Assembly: GCA_041653875.1 (NCBI GenBank)
Contig: JBAZEM010000040.1
Coordinates: 1 to 8,600, forward strand
DNA length: 8,600 nucleotides
Reading direction: 5' to 3'
DNA from: VSJD01 sp041653875
Lineage (GTDB): Bacteria > Verrucomicrobiota > Kiritimatiellia > JAAZAB01
The stretch's first letter is position 1; each line of letters opens with the position of its first letter. Below, piece after piece: positions 1-5,968 of this stretch. The translations under genes and the position numbers were made by a program. Under the pieces are notes generated by a model. It saw only the letters and a program-made list of their open reading frames with translations. It was not told the origin of the DNA and made no database searches.

Positions 1-83
1 ATGAAGACGAACTGCATGCGTTGCCAGTCCGTCGGCATAGCCGGCGAGGCCTTTGGTTTCTTCGGTCGTCGATGCTTGGTCAT
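1..83 (-). CDS. 5' end of a small gene, runs off the window
   Basis: Only the first 27 codons are visible; the gene continues beyond position 1. The start is ATG at 83, nine nt after the stop of the upstream winged-helix protein gene, with a clear ribosome binding site (GAAAGG, about 5 nt before the ATG). The visible N-terminus is strongly basic (MTKHRRPKKPKASPAMPTDW, then QRMQFVF). This could be a nucleic-acid-binding tail, but nothing in 27 residues identifies a family. Position, spacing and binding site support it as the next gene of the same transcription unit; the function is unknown. Confidence 0.6.
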   Translation of the reverse strand, partial: MTKHRRPKKPKASPAMPTDWQRMQFVF

Positions 84-92
84 GGTTGCCTT

Positions 93-863
93 TCAGCGCA
101 CGTAGAGAATGTGGCGGGGTTCGCCCGCCAGGAAGTAAGCACCTTCGTCCTTGGCCGTGGCACGGTTGTCGTCTCGATAGAGAGCGACCTTGCCCAGCCG
201 TTGCAGAGCCCCGAGGGCCAGGTCGAATTCGCCAGGAGTCAAACCGACATCCTTGCGTAAGCTCGCAATGCGGACGGGCGCACCTGCGCCGTAGAGCCTG
301 GCCTTGTTGAGCAGCTTCGACTCGGGTAGCTGGTTTGCTTCTGCAGGCAAGGCCATCCCAATGAAGACTCGCCCCTTGCCATCTTCAACAAGCTGGGCCC
401 GCATCGCCGCGGACAGTGACGACGGGAAGTCATGCTCGTGCATGACGAGCCGGCGCTCCCGCATGAGACGCACGGCGAGAGCATCGAAGACGGATTTCGG
501 AAGGCCCGAGGCCGACCGAACATCGCCGATAGAAATGAGGCCTTGGCTTCGGCCCGTGACCTTGCGCAGTGCGGCAAGGAAAGCCGACTCGTAGTCTGGT
601 GGTGGGGTTGGTTTCACTGGTCGCACCTTGGGTTTGGGTTTTGGGGTGGCCTTCGTTCTGCGCTTGGTCGACGGCTTCGCTTCCTTCACGACGACACGAA
701 CTCGAGGTCGGCTTGCCACCTCGAGCAGGGTCCGCGCTCGAGCGCGGGCCACCTCGACCAACTTCCGCGCTCGAGCGCGGGCCACCTCGACCAACTTGCG
801 GCCACGTTCCCGCGCGGCCGCCCGACGCTTGCGCATTCGTTCTCGCTCCGATGTCGTTGTCAT
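93..863 (-). CDS. Arg-rich repeat protein with two tandem winged-helix-like domains
   Basis: 256 aa. Residues 1-60 are Arg/Ala/Glu-rich and contain an 11-residue repeat (KLVEVARARAR at 23-33 and again at 34-44, with a degraded third copy from 45), probably a long basic helix. Residues 63-90 form a Lys/Pro-rich linker. Two related units follow: residues 110-142 (ISIGDVRSASGLPKSVFDAL then a basic helix ending LVMH) and 197-229 (VRIASLRKDVGLTPGEFDLA then VALY). They align without gaps at an offset of 87 and share I, R, GL, FD, L and R positions, the look of a winged helix-turn-helix repeated twice. The C-terminus GEPRHILYVR is a tail I remember from similar proteins of high-GC bacteria. It probably binds DNA, as a regulator or nucleoid-type protein; that is inference. 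Its start overlaps the upstream stop as ATGA. An AGAGG lies 12 nt ahead of the ATG. Confidence 0.85.
   Translation of the reverse strand: MTTTSERERMRKRRAAARERGRKLVEVARARARKLVEVARARARTLLEVASRPRVRVVVKEAKPSTKRRTKATPKPKPKVRPVKPTPPPDYESAFLAALRKVTGRSQGLISIGDVRSASGLPKSVFDALAVRLMRERRLVMHEHDFPSSLSAAMRAQLVEDGKGRVFIGMALPAEANQLPESKLLNKARLYGAGAPVRIASLRKDVGLTPGEFDLALGALQRLGKVALYRDDNRATAKDEGAYFLAGEPRHILYVR
732..797. repeat. Two exact tandem copies of a 33-nt unit containing a 16-bp palindrome
   Basis: Positions 732-764 and 765-797 are identical over 33 nt, which is 11 codons, so the reading frame of the minus-strand gene is kept. Each copy opens on the plus strand with the perfect palindrome CCGCGCTCGAGCGCGG (732-747 and 765-780). 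Degraded copies flank both sides: 714-731 resembles the second half of the unit, and the bases after 797 its start. The repeat encodes KLVEVARARAR twice. It may be a coding repeat only, but the palindromes could also serve as a protein site or form hairpins in RNA. Confidence 0.9.
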
Positions 864-1120
864 GCGGTCCGTGTCCTCTCTTCGGCCTTGGTCCAGATGT
901 GTTTACGTGCCCAGACAACCGCACAGCCACGGCAGACCCATCGACGTGCGATGACCTCAGCTCCCTTGCGCTTGTATCGCCATTGGCAAATGTGAGAGAT
1001 GCGCCGGTCTCGGTTGGCCTGGTTGCCCTCGGCAATGCAGCACAGTTCAGCCCTTGGCCGTTCGAGCCGAATAAGCTCGTGCCCATAACCTGGGGATGGC
1101 TTGCGCTCTTTACGTGGCAT
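860..1120 (-). CDS. Small basic Cys-containing protein, unknown function
   Basis: 86 aa, rich in Arg and Lys. Cysteines sit at 27-28, 45, 63 and 66; the last two form a CxxC in the context RRWVCRGCAVVW, and C45 is followed by QWRYK. This is compatible with a small zinc-binding fold, but I do not recognise a family. The ATG at 1120 has a good ribosome binding site (GGAG, then CGACG). The stop overlaps the next gene's ATG as ATGA (860-863), and the 5' end overlaps the upstream gene by 11 nt. The tight coupling and the binding site make the gene credible. Confidence 0.75.
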   Translation of the reverse strand: MPRKERKPSPGYGHELIRLERPRAELCCIAEGNQANRDRRISHICQWRYKRKGAEVIARRWVCRGCAVVWARKHIWTKAEERTRTA

Positions 1121-1718
1121 CGTCGCTCCACTGGTCGCCGATGTGTTGTGCTCGTTGCCGGTACCAGTCTTCTAGATCCTCCGCCCCACCGAGCTCGGCG
1201 GGCGATAGGTGGAGGTTCGAGACAATCCAGTCAATGAACGTCAACCGGTCGTAGCCGTCGAATTCGAGTAGGTACTCGGCAAGCATCCAGTCGAGAATGT
1301 CTTGCAGCTGCATGCCGGGTTTCGGGCGCAGCAGATTCACGTCCACGAGGATTGGGCCGCCTCGGTACAATGGCAAAAAGACCATGGTGGCAATGCCTTG
1401 AAAGACCGTCACACCGCAGGTCTGCGCGTCTCGAATGCGATAGTGGAGGCCTCGAGCAGCGCGGTTCAGCTGGACACACGCCGTGCCCTTACTGATTGGC
1501 ACGTCCTCCCAATAGAACAGCTGCCGCGCAGCATCGGGCAAGTCGCGACACTGATTCTCGTAGCCCTCGAGAGGGAAACCGTCCTCATAGGCAAAGCAGC
1601 ATTGGATCAACGGCTTTGATGCCCGCTCGAACGCCAGCGCTTCCGCCGGTTGAGCCAACAACCGTTCGAGCGGTTTCAGAGCCGCCTTGGCGGCTTCGAC
1701 TTCTTCGTCGTGTTTCAT
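1110..1718 (-). CDS. Conserved-looking phage protein of unknown function (202 aa)
   Basis: 202 aa, acidic N-terminus (MKHDEEVEAAKAALKPLERL) predicted helical. The middle is mixed alpha/beta (RGLHYRIRDAQTCGVTVFQG, then a hydrophobic strand IATMVFLPLY and ILVDVNLLRPKPG), and the C-terminus is helical and acidic with many aromatics (LQDILDWMLAEYLLEFDGYD). There is no signal peptide or membrane span. I recognise no family. ATG at 1718 is preceded by AGGTGCGCCG and overlaps the upstream stop as ATGA (1715-1718). Composition is that of an ordinary folded protein, and this is the only long frame here with sensible content. Confidence 0.85.
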   Translation of the reverse strand: MKHDEEVEAAKAALKPLERLLAQPAEALAFERASKPLIQCCFAYEDGFPLEGYENQCRDLPDAARQLFYWEDVPISKGTACVQLNRAARGLHYRIRDAQTCGVTVFQGIATMVFLPLYRGGPILVDVNLLRPKPGMQLQDILDWMLAEYLLEFDGYDRLTFIDWIVSNLHLSPAELGGAEDLEDWYRQRAQHIGDQWSDDAT

Positions 1719-1963
1719 CGGCGCACCTGGTGACTTGCCTGCAGGTGGCCAACGACCGCCTTGATGCCCCTAGCGAGGTCGAGGTCGATAGTCCGGAACG
1801 AGCGCCGGTCGAACAAGTCCGGGTCAATCTGCCTTGCGTGCAAATACCCATTTTCGTCGATGAAGCCGGCGACCTTGCGATGCCGCTTGAGCCATGCCTT
1901 GGCCTTGGTCCGGTTCCAATGACGCTTGTCGAATAGGTAAGTCTGAATGGTCGTGGGTTTCAT
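1715..1963 (-). CDS. Small phage WLK-type protein (82 aa)
   Basis: 82 aa. The sequence runs from a Phe-Asp/Trp segment (LFDKRHWNRTKAKAWLKRHR), through GFIDENGYLHARQIDPDLF, to FRTIDLDLARGIKAVVGHL. This pattern (F..x W..AKAWLK.H, a middle RQ.P..F, then FRTI.L..GI.AVVG) is one I remember from many phage proteins, both as small stand-alone proteins and beside head-maturation protease sequences; the precise role is not known to me. Codon third positions in this frame are GC-rich and natural, so this frame is the real one in 1824-1963 even though another open frame overlaps it. The start ATG at 1963 follows GGAAGGGACGACCG, a strong site shared in style with other starts in the window. Confidence 0.8.
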   Translation of the reverse strand: MKPTTIQTYLFDKRHWNRTKAKAWLKRHRKVAGFIDENGYLHARQIDPDLFDRRSFRTIDLDLARGIKAVVGHLQASHQVRR

Positions 1964-2180
1964 CGGTCGTCCCTTCCGTTCCGAGTAGCTGCTCGAGGGC
2001 TCTGCGATCCGACGGTTCGAGGGCCATCGTGACCATGCGCTTGCGCAAGATGGCTCGTTCCTTGTCCGTTAGGCTCTCGACGAGCCTCGTCGCATAAGCG
2101 CCAATCTGCGCTTGGCCCCTCTCAATCTTCCGGGTGAAGTCGAGTCGGCGGATGGCCTCGTCTTCTGCTCTGTTGCCCAT
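1824..2180 (-). CDS. Charged helical small protein, possible frameshift at its 3' end
   Basis: 118 aa as read. Residues 1-70 look genuine: a charged, helical stretch (MGNRAEDEAIRRLDFTRKIE, GAYATRLVESLTDKERAILR, ALEPSDRRALEQLL). The start ATG at 2180 lies one nt after the upstream TAG, with GAGG about 10 nt ahead. From about residue 74 on the frame only shadows the downstream gene, and its residues look like noise. All other overlaps here are 19 nt or less. If the reading frame shifted just before 1963, the gene would end at the TGA inside the downstream ATGA, exactly like its neighbours. So the true product may be about 73-77 aa, and an indel, sequencing error or programmed shift is possible. 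I recognise no family. Confidence 0.65.
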   Translation of the reverse strand: MGNRAEDEAIRRLDFTRKIERGQAQIGAYATRLVESLTDKERAILRKRMVTMALEPSDRRALEQLLGTEGTTDETHDHSDLPIRQASLEPDQGQGMAQAASQGRRLHRRKWVFARKAD

Positions 2181-2181
2181 G

Positions 2182-2421
2182 CTAGTTGCCCTCGTAGTGT
2201 TGGCGGAGTTTTCTGACGTACTCGAGCAAGTCGGTCTCGAGGAACAACTTGCATTGCGGCATCGGGTGCAAGGCGATTTGCTTGTTGTCTGGTCCATACT
2301 CACCAAAGACGACCCATTGGCTGCAGCAGATGCAGCGGACACGTATCGTCGGCCGCACCTCGACCTCGCTATCCGGCTCGAGAGCTTCGATACGGCTAAA
2401 CGCGTGGGGACCATCTCTCAT
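2182..2421 (-). CDS. Small Cys/His protein, zinc-finger-like
   Basis: 79 aa. After an acidic N-terminal stretch come VRCICCSQWVVFGEYGPD with Cys at 30, 32 and 33, and then ALHPMPQCKLFLETDLLEYV with His52 and Cys57. The CxxC plus HPxPxC arrangement is typical of a small zinc-binding knuckle; the metal is inferred. The C-terminal part is a charged helix. Start ATG at 2421 overlaps the upstream stop as ATGA, with GGAAGG about 12 nt ahead. The stop TAG is one nt before the next start. No specific function can be given. Confidence 0.75.
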   Translation of the reverse strand: MRDGPHAFSRIEALEPDSEVEVRPTIRVRCICCSQWVVFGEYGPDNKQIALHPMPQCKLFLETDLLEYVRKLRQHYEGN

Positions 2422-2762
2422 GGCTTCGGGACCTTCCGGTGAACGCCGAGCACTTCTTCGGCATCGGAGGTCATTGCATCCAAGCCCGCAATGATGATTG
2501 AAGCGCGGTCCAACCCGTGTTTGAGCGCGAGCGCTTCTCGAGCGATGTTCGCCTCAACCTGTGAGTCCGGTGTCGAGCCGCATCCCTCGCAGAATCCGCG
2601 GTACCATTCGATCGCACAAGTCACGTGGTCTTGTCGTCGACCGTACAGAGCCGTTAGGGCGGCGCCGGCATCGTGCCCGAGACTGTAGGCTGGCGTTTGC
2701 ACGCCATGAGCCGATGGGTGGTGGGGTTCTGCGACGAGTCGCTTTCTGCTTCGGCTGGGCAT
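2418..2762 (-). CDS. Unknown small protein with a CxxCG motif
   Basis: 114 aa. The N-terminus is basic (MPSRSRKRLVAEPHHPSAHG). The centre holds TCAIEWYRGFCEGCGSTPDS with Cys at positions 49, 58 and 61. The C-terminal half is a helical segment (EANIAREALALKHGLDRASI). Start ATG at 2762 overlaps the upstream stop as TAATG, with AGGCGG ahead; the 3' end overlaps the next gene by 4 nt. The Cys pattern suggests possible metal binding, but only three Cys are near one another. No family recognised. Confidence 0.75.
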   Translation of the reverse strand: MPSRSRKRLVAEPHHPSAHGVQTPAYSLGHDAGAALTALYGRRQDHVTCAIEWYRGFCEGCGSTPDSQVEANIAREALALKHGLDRASIIIAGLDAMTSDAEEVLGVHRKVPKP

Positions 2763-3205
2763 TAGGGCCGCCTGACGTAGGTGGGGAGAAATAGCCTTTG
2801 CAGTTGGCCCGCGGTCGTCACTCGGACGTCAAACCGTGCTGATTGCCGTCCGAGCAGCAACAGCGGAGTGAGAGGGTAGAGGTTCGATGTCCAACCGTTC
2901 TCGAGCGCGAACAGCGCCCCCTGAACGGGCACGGGTCTGTCCGTGAGGTTCTCGAGTTCGATCGAGATCGCATGGCCAGGTCGAAGGCGACAATCACGAA
3001 AATAGTTGCTTCCCGAATTGGTCTCGTCGAAGGCTGTGCCCGGAACCGAACACGCAAGCTGCTCGATGCTGCCGACCCTAATCGACCGTACGCAGACAGC
3101 TTGGGCAAGCGGGATAACCTTGTGCCGCCAGCAATGCCAGCGCTGGGCGAGCTCGTGCAGATAGCGCCAACGGAATCGATTGTACCAACGTCGCAGGATG
3201 CCCAT
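2762..3205 (-). CDS. Probable beta-rich protein of unknown function (147 aa)
   Basis: 147 aa. The first 35 residues are very basic and rich in Trp, Arg and His (MGILRRWYNRFRWRYLHELA). From about residue 40 on the pattern alternates like beta strands: SIRVGSIEQLACSVPGTAFD, CRLRPGHAISIELENLTDRP, VPVQGALFALENGWTS and a closing FDVRVTTAGQLQRLFLPTYV. The phrase LRPGHAISIELENLTDRPVP resembles a strand-turn-strand in a beta sandwich, where a polar or virion protein would be expected. This is inference from pattern only. ATG at 3205 follows AAGGAAAGGCTAGCC, two nt after the upstream TAG. It may be related in fold to the gene at 3665-4153, which also has an EPGETRDI-type strand. Confidence 0.75.
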   Translation of the reverse strand: MGILRRWYNRFRWRYLHELAQRWHCWRHKVIPLAQAVCVRSIRVGSIEQLACSVPGTAFDETNSGSNYFRDCRLRPGHAISIELENLTDRPVPVQGALFALENGWTSNLYPLTPLLLLGRQSARFDVRVTTAGQLQRLFLPTYVRRP

Positions 3206-3207
3206 GG

Positions 3208-3411
3208 CTAGCCTTTCCTTGGTCGGCCCATACAGGCAGCAATGTTGTCTATCTGCTCAGTGATGCGCACGGCATCAAGCCCGCCCTGATCATGCACGAG
3301 ATTGACGATTGCTCGTGCTAGTTGGTGCGCAGCCAATCCCGGGGGGCAATCCGAGTCGATGAGGACCTCGAGGACCTCGAGGGCTTGGGCCTCATAGACG
3401 GTGTCGCTCAT
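3208..3411 (-). CDS. Small acidic helical protein, unknown
   Basis: 67 aa from the ATG at 3411, chosen because it overlaps the upstream stop as ATGA (3408-3411) and is preceded by a run of six G followed by CAAACA. A longer open frame reaches 3522, but that extension lies inside the upstream gene and reads like noise. The protein is helical and acidic (MSDTVYEAQALEVLEVLIDS, then LAAHQLARAIVNLVHDQGGL) with a basic end (GRPRKG). A local repeat of EVL in its DNA (3361-3382) gives two CTCGAG sites. No family recognised. Confidence 0.75.
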   Translation of the reverse strand: MSDTVYEAQALEVLEVLIDSDCPPGLAAHQLARAIVNLVHDQGGLDAVRITEQIDNIAACMGRPRKG

Positions 3412-3668
3412 TGTTTGCCCCCCATCCCGGGCAGGTGGACCCCTGCCCTCTGCAGCTCGCCCATTGCCGCCCTGGTCATCGTCATGGCGGCATTCTTCGG
3501 GTCGCCTGCATAGACGGTGCAATAAGCCGGCTGCGCGTTGGGTTTCGTCGCGCGGGCTTGCACAATTAGGATCCCCTCCGTCTCGAACTCGATACCGTGC
3601 TTGCGGACGTATTCGAGGAACAGGGCCCAGAGCGCTTCGGTGTGTCGTGCGAGTTCTTCGTTCGTCAT
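3408..3668 (-). CDS. Small unknown phage protein (86 aa)
   Basis: 86 aa. The N-terminal half is helical (MTNEELARHTEALWALFLEY), followed by a strand-rich middle (GIEFETEGILIVQARATKPN, AYCTVYAGDPKNAAM) and a Gly-rich C-terminal tail. There is no membrane span. The ATG at 3668 overlaps the upstream stop as ATGA; the SD is weak (GGTGTCCCGCCT). Position and composition support it as real, but the function is not recognisable. Confidence 0.75.
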   Translation of the reverse strand: MTNEELARHTEALWALFLEYVRKHGIEFETEGILIVQARATKPNAQPAYCTVYAGDPKNAAMTMTRAAMGELQRAGVHLPGMGGKQ

Positions 3669-4153
3669 AGGCGGGACACCTTCACTTTGATGACCTGGCC
3701 CGCCACCACTTCGACGCTCGCACGAATGAAGCTGCCCTTACTGAACACGAGACCAAGCGAGACGGCTTCGGTCATGAAGCACAAGTTACGCCCGAGGTTC
3801 TGCAGCTGGATGTCAGCTAAGCCGCCGCGCTCGGCAGGCAAGTCAATATCGCGAGTCTCTCCGGGCTCGAGCTCAATTCGTTGGCTCCGCTCGATGCCGT
3901 CGATCGACACGGACAGCAGAGCCAGACACCGCGCTTTCGCCTGCTCAACGTGCGAGATCGCCGAAGTGCAGGCATGGGCGGCAGCCCAAACCGCGTGCAT
4001 TCCGGCAAGCAGCCGCTCCCGATAGGTCTCGACATCTTCGAGCGCCCACTTCAAGTGAGCCGCTCGTTTTCTGAGGGTCTCAGCGTCCAGCGGCACCGGA
4101 CGAGGAGTAGTCTTCTTGACTGCTTTGGTTGCAGTCTTCTTGGTCTTCTTCAT
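3665..4153 (-). CDS. Lys-tailed protein with a beta-type C-terminal half
   Basis: 162 aa from the ATG at 4153, chosen because it overlaps the upstream TGA as ATGA and sits after GAGAGGTGCC, a strong binding site. The frame extends to 4186, but that extension lies in the upstream gene. The first 20 residues are a Lys/Thr-rich tail (MKKTKKTATKAVKKTTPRPV). Residues about 25-85 are helical, with Trp and His (HLKWALEDVETYRERLLAGM). The C-terminal half is strand-rich: IELEPGETRDIDLPAERGGL, then ADIQLQNLGRNLCFM and VEVVAGQVIKVKVSRL. It could be a virion or structural accessory protein; no family recognised. Confidence 0.75.
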   Translation of the reverse strand: MKKTKKTATKAVKKTTPRPVPLDAETLRKRAAHLKWALEDVETYRERLLAGMHAVWAAAHACTSAISHVEQAKARCLALLSVSIDGIERSQRIELEPGETRDIDLPAERGGLADIQLQNLGRNLCFMTEAVSLGLVFSKGSFIRASVEVVAGQVIKVKVSRL

Positions 4154-4362
4154 GGCACCTCTCCGTCCTGCGCGCATCGTGAGCAAAGCGTTGCGTCACT
4201 GTTCGCCCAGATGCAGCCGTCCGGGCAGGGGTCGAGCTCTGTGCAACCACAGATCCGACACTGTCCATCGACAGCAAAGTCGGCCGCGTCCGCAAAGAAC
4301 GGAGAGCCGAAAAAGTTGGGGTCCGATTCGAGATCGCCCTCGAAGTGTTCGTTATCGGGCAT
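4150..4362 (-). CDS. Seven-cysteine phage zinc-binding-type protein
   Basis: 70 aa. Start at the ATG at 4362, which follows GGAGGTGCGACCG (SD with a 7-nt spacer). A TTG at 4377 in the same frame is less likely because it lies within the SD region. The acidic N-terminal half (MPDNEHFEGDLESDPNFFGS) is followed by C35, C38, C40, C46, C50, C60 and C63 in CRICGCTELDPCPDGCIWAN and LCSRC. CxxCGCT...C...GC.W......C..C is a motif I remember from many phage proteins; zinc binding is inferred. It lies directly downstream of the endolysin (20 nt) and upstream of the Lys-tailed protein. The role is unknown. Confidence 0.8.
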   Translation of the reverse strand: MPDNEHFEGDLESDPNFFGSPFFADAADFAVDGQCRICGCTELDPCPDGCIWANSDATLCSRCAQDGEVP

Positions 4363-4382
4363 CGGTCGCACCTCCAATGTTG

Positions 4383-5117
4383 CTAGGCAGCCTCCGGCAC
4401 GAATTCATCCGCGAAGAGCACGGCCCAAGTCTTCGGGCCGCAGACGCCATCTGGAATCAGCCAGTGGTCAGCCTGGTAGTCGCGCAATGCCGCCTCGGTG
4501 ATAGCCCCGAAGAGGCCATCGGCCGCAAGCTGCAGCTCGCGTTGTAGGAGCTTCACGGCTTCGCCTCTCGAGCCGCGACGGACAGTGTACGGCAAAGTCG
4601 CCATGGGTATAGCTGGAGCGACTGCGTTGTCGGCGCCTGCTATCGCCTTGGTCAAGGCCCGCAAGTGGTTGCCAACTCGCTCGGCGGGCGTCTTGCCAAA
4701 GCCCTCGTAGTAGCCGGTCGAATAGAGGCCTTGGGAAACGCCTTTCCAGTCATCGACTCGCGCAGCTTGCCGAACACGGTCGCGCTTGCGGTTCACATAC
4801 ACGATATCGACCAAAGCGAACCAACCCGCCTCGGGGTTCGCATACTTGCGGAAGCAAGCGCGGTACGGCTTCGACGTTCCGTCCGCATTGGGGTGGGTGT
4901 CCACGTAGACGAACCGATCCCCCTTCCAAGTGTTGCCGCACTGCTCGGCACCCATGTTGTTCGACCCGGCGCCGGCACCTTTCCAGCCGTCGCCGTACCT
5001 CGTTTCGAGGCAGGCGATTCCCGCCAGGGCTTTGACTTCGCCCGCCTTCGGGCTCTCTTCGAACCGTTTCAGCAAGGCTTGTATTGCGTAGCTTCGTGCG
5101 TCCGAATGAGGGGTCAT
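4383..5117 (-). CDS. Endolysin: lytic domain plus C-terminal peptidoglycan-binding domain
   Basis: 244 aa. A C-terminal peptidoglycan-binding domain (PG_binding_1 type) is clear at residues about 178-235: VRRGSRGEAVKLLQRELQ, DGLFGAITEAALRDYQ, DGVCGPKTWAVL. The N-terminal 165 residues look like a glucosaminidase/lytic-transglycosylase-type lysozyme fold: GIACLETRYGDGWKG with Glu38 as candidate catalytic acid, GSNNMGAEQ at 51-59, and GYYEGFGKTPAERVGNHLRA near 135-154. It should cut glycan strands in the cell wall during lysis or entry. There is no signal peptide, so release would need a holin or similar. I chose the ATG at 5117 because it overlaps the upstream stop as ATGA; its SD is weak, so coupling may matter. 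A longer frame to 5315 lies inside the upstream gene. The binding domain is at the C-terminus here. Confidence 0.85.
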   Translation of the reverse strand: MTPHSDARSYAIQALLKRFEESPKAGEVKALAGIACLETRYGDGWKGAGAGSNNMGAEQCGNTWKGDRFVYVDTHPNADGTSKPYRACFRKYANPEAGWFALVDIVYVNRKRDRVRQAARVDDWKGVSQGLYSTGYYEGFGKTPAERVGNHLRALTKAIAGADNAVAPAIPMATLPYTVRRGSRGEAVKLLQRELQLAADGLFGAITEAALRDYQADHWLIPDGVCGPKTWAVLFADEFVPEAA

Positions 5118-5722
5118 GGCCAACCAGTCACTTTCTCTGGGCTCTCGGTCGTTGCAGCCGTCACCAGTAGTTTGCGGTTCGCCCAGTTGCGCGGCTTGCG
5201 CTCGGGCATAAGTGTCTCGCTCAAGAAGCACTCCTCGGCCGCAACGGTCCAGGCCTCCTCGAGTACCGCTTTGGCAAACGGCAACTTGAGCTGCGCGGGA
5301 TCTCCGAGCGCCCACATCACCGAAAGAATCGCAAGCTGGGCGTCCGCCGGATAGCGGTCGAAGTCGGGGAAGACGTGCGCCAGCAGGTGGGCCTCGAGCG
5401 CTTCAAGGCGCCCGAAGACCAGCTTGTCTACGCCTTCCTTGGTCAGCTCTAGGCTCGTGTAGAACCGCGCTCGAGCGGGCCCTTGGTGGGCCAGTAAGCG
5501 GTTCTTTTTCACTCGCACCCAATCGGCGGAGATCTCGTTCATCTCCGCCTTGTGGCCGTCGTCCTTGTGCACCCACGGAACACCGAAGGCATGGTCGATG
5601 GGGTCAAGCAGGCAGCTGATACCGGCTCGAACCATGCCCTCGCGATCGAGGTGCATCCAGGGGACGCACGAATCAAACTTGGTCGAGAACTCGACGAACA
5701 CTGCGCGCACCGATAGTCTCAT
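5114..5722 (-). CDS. Lysozyme-like (T4/GH24-type) protein with altered catalytic positions
   Basis: 202 aa. Residues 16-39 match the N-terminal core of T4-type lysozyme by eye: E-x8-D-x5-T becomes D17-x8-D26-x5-R32, and GIGHL becomes GISCL (34-38). G29 matches the conserved Gly. A further signature, residues 125-140 (PADAQLAILSVMWALG), matches the helix that follows in lysozyme-like relatives I remember. The protein therefore appears to have the fold with two of three catalytic residues changed, so activity is doubtful. It may still bind cell wall or act as a structural protein. The start ATG at 5722 follows GAGAAGTGAC, 11 nt after the upstream TAG. It is coupled by ATGA to the endolysin downstream, which fits a lysis cassette. 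Confidence 0.75.
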   Translation of the reverse strand: MRLSVRAVFVEFSTKFDSCVPWMHLDREGMVRAGISCLLDPIDHAFGVPWVHKDDGHKAEMNEISADWVRVKKNRLLAHQGPARARFYTSLELTKEGVDKLVFGRLEALEAHLLAHVFPDFDRYPADAQLAILSVMWALGDPAQLKLPFAKAVLEEAWTVAAEECFLSETLMPERKPRNWANRKLLVTAATTESPEKVTGWP

Positions 5723-5733
5723 GTCACTTCTCG

Positions 5734-5961
5734 CTACAGGGGCTTGGTAGGGGTTGGGTAGATTGCCGCTTTGCCTGGGCGGTTCGGGTCTTCGTTCTGT
5801 TCAATTGCCCTCCACAGTGCGGCCGCTTCCTCCGGCTGCGGATCGTCTACGGCCAGCCAGTAGCGCTGTGCCAATGGCTGCACGGCTCGACGCATGGCTT
5901 CCGCCACCGCACGGTCGTCGGCGGAGCTGTCAATCAGGATCCGCACCATCATCGTTCGCAT
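5734..5961 (-). CDS. Small unknown protein (75 aa)
   Basis: 75 aa from the ATG at 5961; ATGs at 5952 and 5949 are alternatives, since none has a strong SD. The open frame extends to 6195, but that part lies inside the upstream gene and is Ser/Arg noise. The protein has an N-terminal strand (MVRILIDSSADD), a helical middle (AVAEAMRRAVQPLAQRYWLA) and a Pro-rich tail (YPTPTKPL). It starts 7 nt after the stop of the upstream gene. No family recognised. Confidence 0.7.
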   Translation of the reverse strand: MRTMMVRILIDSSADDRAVAEAMRRAVQPLAQRYWLAVDDPQPEEAAALWRAIEQNEDPNRPGKAAIYPTPTKPL

Positions 5962-5968
5962 GGGATAG

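Noticed and set aside
430..1131. Minus-strand frame of 233 codons
   Set aside because: It crosses the boundary between two well-supported genes and reads like shadow (Arg/Gly/Ser-rich).
569..1237. Plus-strand open frame of 222 codons
   Set aside because: It crosses several minus-strand genes, and its residues are Arg/Pro/Ser-rich with repeats that derive from the minus-strand repeat DNA.
2181..2414. N-terminal extension of the gene that starts at 2180
   Set aside because: It overlaps the Cys/His protein in a different frame and is Ser/Thr/Arg noise; ATG 2180 has a good SD and the expected position.
4363..4377. TTG start for the seven-cysteine protein
   Set aside because: It lies in the SD region of the ATG at 4362, which has GGAGGT at a 7-nt spacing.
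4665..5354. Plus-strand open frame of 229 codons
   Set aside because: It is antisense to the endolysin, whose binding domain is recognisable on the minus strand.
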